Shown here: positions 8,967-16,153 of the stretch, piece by piece | How the letters are laid out: the number at the start of each line of letters is the position of its first letter | How positions within the stretch are numbered: position 1 is the stretch's first letter | NCBI GenBank assembly: GCA_002354805.1 | Contig: DEMH01000015.1 | Span: 124,001 to 188,000, forward strand | Direction of reading: 5' to 3' | Source: Gammaproteobacteria bacterium UBA2675 | GTDB lineage: Bacteria > Pseudomonadota > Gammaproteobacteria > Pseudomonadales > Pseudohongiellaceae | DNA: 64,000 nt | The notes under the pieces: model-generated | Told to the model about the DNA's origin: nothing | Database searches by the model: none | Seen by the model: the letters and a program-made list of their open reading frames with translations, nothing else | Program-made: the position numbers and the translations under genes

Positions 8967-11900
8967 TCAAACGGGCAGCGCAGGTGGCCTCAACACCATT
9001 CTACAGACTGCCGGTATGACCAGCAGCGTCAGCACGGTCGATGCCAGCAAACCGGAAATGATCGCCCAGGCCATTGGTGGCCACAAGGTTGAAGAGGACA
9101 GTGCCAGTGGCAGCAGCCCGGTCACTGTAGTGGCAGTTGTCAGCAGTATGGGACGTGTGCGACGTGTCACGGCTTCATTCACTGAGCGGTTGATGTCCAT
9201 GCCCTGTTTCAAGCGTTGATCGATGGCGTCAATCAGCACGATGGCATTATTCACAACAATGCCGACCAGGGCGATGATGCCGAGTAAGGGTTGAAAACCA
9301 AACGGTGAATTGCTGAGGACCAGTCCGGGGAAGATGCCGGCCGCGGCCAGTGGCACGGTCAACAGAACGATGGCCACGCGTCGATAGGAATTGAACTGCG
9401 TTACCAGGAAAAACAACAGCAGCAGGATGCCGACCGGAGCTGTGTTGAGAATTGCCTGATTGGCTTCGCCTGAACTTTCTGCATCACCTCCATACTCAAG
9501 TCGGGTACCGGCTGGCAATGGTGATTCCGCCAGCTGCTGGTTCAGTGACTCGAGAACCTGACTGAAACTGTAGTCGGCCTGCAATCCAGAGGTTACACTG
9601 TAGTACCTGGCGCCGTTACGGTGCTGGATCGCAGCGGCCTGCCACTCGGCTTTCGGTTCCGCAATCATGACTAGTGGTATGGGCTCCCGGCCCGTACCGT
9701 AAACATAACTTGACATGATCTGTGGCACACTGGATCGGACTCCCTCGCTGGAGCGCAGAACGATAGCGACGGGGTCCAGCTCCTGGCGAAACTGGCTCGC
9801 GGTAATGCCAAAGCTGCGACCAATCAATGCGGTGGCGACATCATTGCGGTCAGCACCAACACGCTGGGCACTGGCATCATCTGTTGTGAAATTGATGACT
9901 GGGGTTCCCAGATCGATATCATGGCGAACGTCAGCAGCGCCTGGTGCCTGTTTTATCATCCGGAATATCTGTTCGGCGGCGGCCAGACGTGCTGAATCAT
10001 CACCGTGATAAACGCGTACCTCCACAGGTGCCGCTCTGGGTGGTCCCTGTGCCAGCGTTCCTGCAACCAGGTCCATCTGGGGCAGTCTGGGTGCCAGCTC
10101 GCCCCGGAGCCATTCAATCAGTGGTTCGGTGGCTGCCAGCGAGGTCATATTAACTACCAGTCGGGCGCGATTCGGAGCGCGGGTGGCATTGGGAAGGTTG
10201 TAATAAAAACCTGGGCCGGTAAAACCCACAAATCGATGCACACTGGTGACATGATTCTGCTCACGAATCAGACGTTCGACGGCCGCCGACTCCCGGTCGG
10301 TATGGGCCTGGTCCGTGCCCTCCGGCAGGAATATCTCAACAACCACCTGTGCTCTGTCGGCATTCGGGAAGAACTGTACATTGATCAACGAAACAGTCAT
10401 GAAGCTGCCGGTGACAAGCAACAGCCCGGCGGCAATAATGCGACGTGGCGCTCGTTCGCTTAGCTGCCCCAGTCTCGTGCCAAGCGTCTCGAACCAGCGG
10501 CCGCGCCGTGTAGGCGCTGGGTTGAGGAACCATCCGGCCAGCAGTGGAGTCACACTGATCGCCAGCAGGTAGCTGACGCTGAGCGTCAGCATGATCATGA
10601 CGGGGATCCCGCGTGTGAAATCTGCGGTACCGCCGCTGGACAGCAGCAGCGGAGTGAAGGCAGCCAGTGTTGTTCCTGTTGATGCGCCCAGCGGGCCGGC
10701 AAGTTCCGTTACCGCCTGGCGCATCGCCTGCTCGCGTGTTTCCCCGTCATTCAGGCGTGCCTGGATGTTTTCTACGATGACAATTGCATTATCGATAAGT
10801 ATGCCCAGGGATATGACCATGCCAATCACAGCAATCTGATGCAGAACGCCATTGCCCAGGTTGTAAATGCCAAGGCTTATCAGTGTAACCATTGGCAGCA
10901 TGGTTGCTACCAGCAGCCCCATGCGCCATCCCATGCCGAGAAATACCACGCCGGTAATAATGAGCATGCTGACTAGCAGGCTTTGCTGGAGGTCATTCAG
11001 GCGCTCGGCAACCTGATCTGGCTGGAAAAACATTTCGCGGATTTCCAGAGGGGCAAACTGTCCGCGCAGGCCAGCCACTCGCTCCCTGACGGCTGTGCCG
11101 AAATTGATAGCATCGATACTGTTGCTGCGGGGATATATATTTACAGTCACCACACGCTCCCCATCCTGGTAGGTCGCCGGTTGCGCGGGCTCGACAGGAC
11201 CGCGCCAGATGTCGGCAATGCTGCCCAGTGGCAGTGTTTCACCGTCAGCCAGCATGACCTGAGTGTGGCGCAGCGCGTCTACTGATTCAAACTCCGTATT
11301 GCTGCGAAGTGCCACACGCTGCTGGCCGGCGACAAGGAATCCACCTGGCACAAGCTCATTGCGCTGGCTTAGAAGTCCTGCGATGGATGCAGGTGTCAGT
11401 CCCAGTCGAAGCAACTCTGCATCGTGAACAGCGATAGTAATCTGCTCATCAACATCACCTTCAATTTCTATCCGTGACAGTCCGGGCAGGCCGGCAAGAC
11501 CCCGTTTCAGCCGCTCGGCAGCGAGACTCAATTCAACAATCGAAGGCGAGCCGGCAATAGCCAGCACCACTGCCGGCAGATCGGTCAGTCTGTCGTCTAA
11601 TTCAGGACTGCCTGTGCCAGCGGGAAACTCTCTCTGTGCCCGATCCATGGCCTGTCTGACCCGATCCCAGGCTGGATCTGTGTCATAGATAGTCTCCTGC
11701 AGGCTGATTGAGAGCAGAGCAACGCCCGTGCGCGCCGTAGCCATGAATTCCTGAATCTCCTCAACCTGCGCCAGCTCGTCTTCCAGTGGTTCCAGCAACA
11801 AACGCTCGATGGCGCCAGCAGTAGCGCCTGGATAGTCGACGGTAATCAGACCATTGCGGGACGGGAATTGCGGGTCTTCCTGGCGTGCCATGCTGCCATA

Positions 11901-11978
11901 GGATGCCAGGCCGCTGAGACAAAGCATTGTCATGATTAACATGACAAGTCGTGGCCGGGCCAGCACAAACTTGCTCAT
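8967..11978 (-). CDS. RND efflux transporter, inner-membrane pump (AcrB superfamily)
   Basis: 1003 residues with the RND layout: an N-terminal membrane helix, a large periplasmic porter domain (about residues 30-320), helices TM2-TM6, a second periplasmic domain and TM7-TM12. The proton-relay motif in TM4 reads GILIDNAIVIVEN, with Asp396 and Asn397. In AcrB the equivalent pair is two aspartates, so the second is replaced by Asn here. It overlaps the adaptor gene by ATGA, indicating translational coupling. The pump should export drugs, bile-salt-like compounds or fatty acids; a TetR gene and an acyl-CoA dehydrogenase across the divergent promoter hint at a lipophilic substrate. No outer-membrane TolC partner is encoded here. 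Confidence 0.92.
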   Translation of the reverse strand: MSKFVLARPRLVMLIMTMLCLSGLASYGSMARQEDPQFPSRNGLITVDYPGATAGAIERLLLEPLEDELAQVEEIQEFMATARTGVALLSISLQETIYDTDPAWDRVRQAMDRAQREFPAGTGSPELDDRLTDLPAVVLAIAGSPSIVELSLAAERLKRGLAGLPGLSRIEIEGDVDEQITIAVHDAELLRLGLTPASIAGLLSQRNELVPGGFLVAGQQRVALRSNTEFESVDALRHTQVMLADGETLPLGSIADIWRGPVEPAQPATYQDGERVVTVNIYPRSNSIDAINFGTAVRERVAGLRGQFAPLEIREMFFQPDQVAERLNDLQQSLLVSMLIITGVVFLGMGWRMGLLVATMLPMVTLISLGIYNLGNGVLHQIAVIGMVISLGILIDNAIVIVENIQARLNDGETREQAMRQAVTELAGPLGASTGTTLAAFTPLLLSSGGTADFTRGIPVMIMLTLSVSYLLAISVTPLLAGWFLNPAPTRRGRWFETLGTRLGQLSERAPRRIIAAGLLLVTGSFMTVSLINVQFFPNADRAQVVVEIFLPEGTDQAHTDRESAAVERLIREQNHVTSVHRFVGFTGPGFYYNLPNATRAPNRARLVVNMTSLAATEPLIEWLRGELAPRLPQMDLVAGTLAQGPPRAAPVEVRVYHGDDSARLAAAEQIFRMIKQAPGAADVRHDIDLGTPVINFTTDDASAQRVGADRNDVATALIGRSFGITASQFRQELDPVAIVLRSSEGVRSSVPQIMSSYVYGTGREPIPLVMIAEPKAEWQAAAIQHRNGARYYSVTSGLQADYSFSQVLESLNQQLAESPLPAGTRLEYGGDAESSGEANQAILNTAPVGILLLLFFLVTQFNSYRRVAIVLLTVPLAAAGIFPGLVLSNSPFGFQPLLGIIALVGIVVNNAIVLIDAIDQRLKQGMDINRSVNEAVTRRTRPILLTTATTVTGLLPLALSSSTLWPPMAWAIISGLLASTVLTLLVIPAVCRMVLRPPALPV

Positions 11979-13096
11979 GGCAGCACCTCGACCAGATCCC
12001 CGTCAGTCAGACGTGTCAGCCCTGCATAAACAACAGCGTCACCCGCTGCCAGTGTTTCTGTGTCAGGTGTCGATGCCAGAATGGCCAGCTCACCCTGAAT
12101 CTGGCTGACAGTAACGGGTACACGTTCAGCACGGCCGTCTGTCAGACGGAATACAGACAGGCCTCCCGCAGAACGCATAATGGCCGTAATTGGCAGCGCC
12201 AATGCATTGCCCTGCGACTGGTTGATGCTGACTTCGACCGCCTCGCCGGTCCGTAAATGCGGATCATCCATTGATACGACAAGAGGGTAAAGCGAACTGC
12301 GAGTATTGCTTTGCCCAAGTTCCAGCACCTGGCCAGACAGGCGGCGCCCGTCCAGGCTGCGGCGGACATTCACCGTTTGGCCGATGTGTAAATTGCCAAT
12401 CAGGTGTGGGGGGAGATTTACCTCCACTTCGAGACCGTCATCAGAGGACATTCGCATCACCGCCTGCCCGGGCTGCAGGTACTCACCAGGTTCGAGCAGC
12501 ACGTTTTCGATGGTGCCGGCAAACGGCGCCCGAAGTTCGGACTCTACGAGCATGTCCTCTGCCTGTGACAGTTCGGCCTTAGCATTGTCGAGAGCAGCCT
12601 GCAGGCTTTCGAGGCGGGCCTGCTGCTGTTCCAGGTCCTGAATCGCCACGATTCCCCGACTGTGCAGCGCGTCGATGCGTTGCAGTTCTCGTTTCGCCTG
12701 AGAGTGGTCGCTGCTCAGCTGCGCCAGGCGGGCCTGCGCAGCGTCACGCGCCGGCGCCAGTTGAGGGTTGTGAAGTCGTGCCAGCAGCTGATTCGCGTCA
12801 ACCGGGTCGCCAATCTCCACATGGCGCTCTGCCAGCGTACCGCTAAGCTGAAAGCTGAGTGTGGCCCGTTGTCTGACCCGTGTGGTGCCCGCGAAATAAT
12901 AGTCAGGAAAGGAATCAACCGTTTGCACGGCAGTTGCGCGCACACTGACACGATCGGACACTGGGGCCTGGTTTTCGATTTCGCTGATGTCGCCGCATGC
13001 CGCCAGCAGCATCAAAGCTGGCAAGATAACGGCTTTGGCTCTGACAATTACTGGCAGACATCGCTGTTGTCGGGGGGGCACGGTAGAATGACGCAT
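11975..13096 (-). CDS. RND periplasmic adaptor (membrane fusion lipoprotein)
   Basis: 373 residues. A lipoprotein signal ends at LLAAC (Cys34), so the protein should be anchored in a membrane facing the periplasm. It shows the HlyD/AcrA order: a lipoyl half motif (LSFQLSGTLAERHVEIGDPV), an alpha-helical hairpin (about residues 105-165), the second lipoyl half (LRAPFAGTIENVLLEPGEYL) and beta-barrel and membrane-proximal domains. The start has GAGGTGA upstream. It bridges the pump encoded immediately downstream to an outer-membrane channel supplied from elsewhere in the genome. Confidence 0.92.
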   Translation of the reverse strand: MRHSTVPPRQQRCLPVIVRAKAVILPALMLLAACGDISEIENQAPVSDRVSVRATAVQTVDSFPDYYFAGTTRVRQRATLSFQLSGTLAERHVEIGDPVDANQLLARLHNPQLAPARDAAQARLAQLSSDHSQAKRELQRIDALHSRGIVAIQDLEQQQARLESLQAALDNAKAELSQAEDMLVESELRAPFAGTIENVLLEPGEYLQPGQAVMRMSSDDGLEVEVNLPPHLIGNLHIGQTVNVRRSLDGRRLSGQVLELGQSNTRSSLYPLVVSMDDPHLRTGEAVEVSINQSQGNALALPITAIMRSAGGLSVFRLTDGRAERVPVTVSQIQGELAILASTPDTETLAAGDAVVYAGLTRLTDGDLVEVLP

Positions 13097-13204
13097 TCAA
13101 GTCACCTCGTGGTCGGGCTGCTGACAACTTGACAGCTTGTGCACCGTCGATTGATTGATAATGGTGTGCTTGCAACAAGGCCGGGCACTGGTTTGTGGAT
13201 TTAT

Positions 13205-13237
13205 TGACAGTTTGTCAGTTATTGACATAATGTCAAT
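13205..13237. promoter_or_regulatory. Two palindromic operator candidates between RND adaptor and TetR genes
   Basis: ATTGACAT-A-ATGTCAAT at 13221-13237 is a perfect 17-bp palindrome, and TGACA-GTT-TGTCA at 13205-13217 is a shorter copy with the same TTGACA/TGTCAA half-site. They lie 30-60 bases before the tetR start and about 110-140 bases before the adaptor start, where an autoregulating TetR repressor would be expected to bind. The half-site TTGACA also matches a -35 hexamer, so bound repressor could block RNA polymerase. Confidence 0.6.
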
Positions 13238-13266
13238 ACTTCTAAGATAGGAATATTGAGGACAAG

Positions 13267-14001
13267 ATGGCCAAGTCAGTTTCCGAATCCGGGGAGCCCC
13301 AGAGTGCCGCGGCCAAACGGCGTGAGCGCGACCGGTTGCGCCGGCACAACGATATTCTGGACGCCGCCGAAGAGGTTTTTTTTAAAAAGGGCGTGGAGCA
13401 GACAACCATGGACGATATCGCCAGGGCCGCGGCTTTGAGCAGAGCCTTGCTGTATGTCTATTTCGCCGACAAGCTGGCCATCTGGCGGGGTATCGTGCTG
13501 CGCGCCGGGACGGCACTGAGACTTCGTTTCGAGCGTGCACTTGCCAGCAGTGACTCAGGGCTTGGTCAGATCATGGCGATAGGGGAGGCCTATTATCTGT
13601 TCTCCTGCGAATCACCCGAATACTTCGACGTCCTGACCAGTGTTTCGACCTTGCCAGAGCCGGAGCAGACTGACGCACAGGCGGTTGACATGGACGTTTG
13701 CCGTGAGCAGATTAATCAATGCATGGTTCAGGCCCTGGTCAATGGTCTGACAGATGGAACACTTAGCGGGCAGCGGATTGATGACCCGCTGCAAACAGCT
13801 TTTTATCTGCAGGGCGCACTGCATGGTGTCATCATGCAGACCCGGTCTGGTAAATCGAAGCTGAGTACCTCGGCAAATTCCGATAAACTGATTCGCTACA
13901 CCATTCAGCGTTTGACATTCTCCATCGCCAGCTCATCGCCGGTAAATGATGGTGCTGTTGTTGCACCCACCAAAACCAAGACCCGTTCTGACAAGAGGTA
14001 G
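13267..14001 (+). CDS. TetR/AcrR-family transcriptional regulator
   Basis: 244 residues. The N-terminal TetR helix-turn-helix covers about residues 22-70 (ILDAAEEVFFKKGVEQTTMD followed by DIARAAALSRALLYVYFADK), which is diagnostic. The C-terminal ligand domain is divergent, as is usual. The start follows TTGAGGACAAG. It is divergent from the RND operon and sits 11 bases upstream of an acyl-CoA dehydrogenase on its own strand. It therefore probably represses the pump and itself, and possibly the dehydrogenase. The ligand is unknown; an acyl-CoA or lipophilic compound would fit the neighbours. Confidence 0.9.
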   Translation: MAKSVSESGEPQSAAAKRRERDRLRRHNDILDAAEEVFFKKGVEQTTMDDIARAAALSRALLYVYFADKLAIWRGIVLRAGTALRLRFERALASSDSGLGQIMAIGEAYYLFSCESPEYFDVLTSVSTLPEPEQTDAQAVDMDVCREQINQCMVQALVNGLTDGTLSGQRIDDPLQTAFYLQGALHGVIMQTRSGKSKLSTSANSDKLIRYTIQRLTFSIASSSPVNDGAVVAPTKTKTRSDKR

Positions 14002-14012
14002 TACTGATCATT

Positions 14013-15818
14013 ATGTCCTCTCTGATACTCAACCGACGTGACATTGAATTTCTGCTGTACGAGTGGCTGGATGCCGAAAAGCTGACCGAGCTGCCCCGAT
14101 ATCGGGATCATAATCGGGAGACATTTGATGCCGTTCTGGATTTGAGTGAACAGATGGCAGCCGATCGTTTCGCCAATCACAACAAGCTCAATGACAGCAA
14201 CGAACCCTGGTTTGATGGCGAACGTGTGCATATGATTCCAGAGGTAAAGGTGGCGCTTGATACGTTTGGAGAAGCGGGTCTGGTCGCCGCCGGGCAGGAC
14301 TATGAACTGGGTGGAATGCAATTGCCGACGGTGGTTGAAAAGGCCTGTTTTGCATGGTTTCTTGCCGCCAACGTAGGCACGGCGGCCTATCCCTTCCTGA
14401 CCATCGGTAATGCCAATCTGCTGTTGGCGCATGGCAGCCGGGAGCAGATAGAAACCTGGGTAAAACCCATGATGGAAGGGCGTTTTTTCGGCACGATGTG
14501 TCTGTCCGAACCGCAGGCAGGGTCATCACTCGCGGATGTGCGCTGTCTGGCGGAGCCGCAGGATGATAGCAGTTATCGCTTGAAGGGCAACAAGATGTGG
14601 ATTTCTGGCGGAGAGCATTCGCTGTCCGAGAATATCGTGCATCTGGTGCTGGCCAGAACGCCAGGGGCGCCGGCTGGCGTCAAGGGTATCTCCCTGTTCA
14701 TTGTGCCACGTCAGCTGGTCAATGCCGATGGTTCCCTGGGCGAGCGCAATGATGTGGTGCTTGCCGGACTGAATCACAAAATGGGCTACCGTGGCACGAC
14801 TAACACATTGCTGAACTTTGGAGAGGGGAAGTTCCAGCCGCAGGGCAAAGCAGGGGCGGTAGCCTACCTGGTCGGTGAGGAACATAAAGGTCTGGTGTAC
14901 ATGTTTCACATGATGAATGAGGCGCGCATTGGGGTCGGCCTGGGCGCTGCAGCACTCGGGTACACCGGTTACCTGCACGCACTGGATTACGCCCGTGAGC
15001 GACGCCAGGGGCGCTCGGTGACAAATAAAGACCCGTTGATGGCTCCCGTCAGATTGATAGATCACGCTGATGTGCGGCGCATGTTGCTGGCACAGAAGGC
15101 CTACGTTGAGGGCGGACTTGCGCTTAATCTGTATTGTGCCAGGCTTGTGGATCTGGAACGCGAAGCACTGGATGAAGAGCGCGATCAGCACACTCTGCTG
15201 CTGGATATTCTGACTCCGATTGCCAAAAGCTGGCCTTCACAGTGGTGTCTGGAAGCCAATAACCTCGCAATTCAGGTTCACGGTGGTTACGGTTACACCC
15301 GCGATTACAACGTCGAGCAATTCTATCGTGACAATCGGCTCAATCCCATCCATGAAGGCACTCATGGTATTCAGGCACTGGATCTGCTGGGCCGCAAGGT
15401 GGTGATGCAAAATGGTGCAGCGCTCGAATTGTTGACCCAGCTTATACTGCAGAGCAGCCAGCAGGCCGCCGCCCAGCCAGAACTTGCTGAATTTGCGGCC
15501 GAGCTGGATGCTGCCCTTTATCGACTGCTTGATGTTACCGGCCAACTCCATAGTGCTGGTTTTCTGGAACTGACGCTGGCGAATGCTTCTTTATATCTGG
15601 AGACAATGGGGCACATTGTTGTAGCGTGGATATGGCTGGAGCAGATGCTGGTAGCGCAGGGTCATAAACTGGCAGGGCAGCCCGATGACTTCTATCTTGG
15701 CAAGCTGCAGGCTGGCCAGTACTTCTTTCGATGGGAGCTGGCGCGAACCGGCCCCTGGCTCGACACCCTGGCATCCCTGGACAGCACCTGTCTGGATATG
15801 CGGGACAACTGGTTCTAA
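14013..15818 (+). CDS. Acyl-CoA dehydrogenase (long form, about 600 residues)
   Basis: 601 residues of the acyl-CoA dehydrogenase family with the extra C-terminal domain seen in the DmdC/FadE-like group. The FAD and substrate motifs are present: MCLSEPQAGSSLADVRC in the middle domain, MWISGGEHSL, and a C-terminal VHGGYGYTRDYNVEQFYRD with NPIHEGTHGIQALDL. It oxidises an acyl-CoA at the alpha-beta bond and passes electrons to ETF. The family also covers the methylmercaptopropionyl-CoA dehydrogenase DmdC; I cannot decide between these substrates. It starts 11 bases after the TetR gene, with AAGAGG at the end of that gene as ribosome site, so the two are probably co-transcribed. Confidence 0.92.
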   Translation: MSSLILNRRDIEFLLYEWLDAEKLTELPRYRDHNRETFDAVLDLSEQMAADRFANHNKLNDSNEPWFDGERVHMIPEVKVALDTFGEAGLVAAGQDYELGGMQLPTVVEKACFAWFLAANVGTAAYPFLTIGNANLLLAHGSREQIETWVKPMMEGRFFGTMCLSEPQAGSSLADVRCLAEPQDDSSYRLKGNKMWISGGEHSLSENIVHLVLARTPGAPAGVKGISLFIVPRQLVNADGSLGERNDVVLAGLNHKMGYRGTTNTLLNFGEGKFQPQGKAGAVAYLVGEEHKGLVYMFHMMNEARIGVGLGAAALGYTGYLHALDYARERRQGRSVTNKDPLMAPVRLIDHADVRRMLLAQKAYVEGGLALNLYCARLVDLEREALDEERDQHTLLLDILTPIAKSWPSQWCLEANNLAIQVHGGYGYTRDYNVEQFYRDNRLNPIHEGTHGIQALDLLGRKVVMQNGAALELLTQLILQSSQQAAAQPELAEFAAELDAALYRLLDVTGQLHSAGFLELTLANASLYLETMGHIVVAWIWLEQMLVAQGHKLAGQPDDFYLGKLQAGQYFFRWELARTGPWLDTLASLDSTCLDMRDNWF

Positions 15819-15829
15819 AAGACTCCCAA

Positions 15830-15852
15830 TTTGTGACACAAGGTGTCACAAA
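15830..15852. repeat. Perfect 10-bp inverted repeat with 3-base loop
   Basis: Arms TTTGTGACAC (15830-15839) and GTGTCACAAA (15843-15852) flank AAG. It begins 12 bases after the acyl-CoA dehydrogenase stop. There is no T-tract, so it may be an RNA 3'-end stabilising hairpin or a protein site. The half-site spacing (TGTGA-N9-TCACA) does not fit CRP. Confidence 0.5.
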
Positions 15853-15862
15853 CACTCATGAC

Positions 15863-15896
15863 AACCCCTGTGAAGGCTGTCCGGCGCACAGGGGTT
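15863..15896 (+). terminator. Terminator-like hairpin after acyl-CoA dehydrogenase
   Basis: Arms AACCCCTGTG (15863-15872) and CACAGGGGTT (15887-15896) form a perfect 10-bp stem with a 14-base loop. It is followed by TGTTGGTT, a moderate U-tract. It probably ends the tetR-acyl-CoA dehydrogenase transcript. Confidence 0.6.
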
Positions 15897-16153
15897 TGTT
15901 GGTTCAGGCGTCGGTAAGTCAGGCATCAGCTGCGACAGGACGAGCGTTCTGTCGGTCGAATGAACCCGTTTTTATTTGTATCAGAGTTGTAACAGCAATT
16001 GTGATTTTTTTTACCAGAGCGCCAAAGCTCTGATTACTTGAGTATAGTCCAGCGGTGCGAAAGCTGACGTTTGTCGCTACTCGTCTGCTTTGCGGCCATC
16101 AAGAGCCTACACTGAAGTACTAATTAAAATTATAAACGGAGTGATACAACGCA

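Larger units (their letters stand above)
15819..16153. other. Intergenic region with two strong inverted repeats
   Basis: The 335-bp gap has no gene. It holds a perfect 10-bp inverted repeat at 15830-15852, a terminator-like hairpin at 15863-15896, and CAGAGC-GCCAAA-GCTCTG at 16015-16032 just after a run of eight T. The last is 120 bases before the TonB-receptor start, so it may be an operator or part of its leader. Confidence 0.5.

Noticed and set aside
15830..15852. CRP-binding site
   Set aside because: Half-sites TGTGA and TCACA are present but separated by 9 bases rather than 6.
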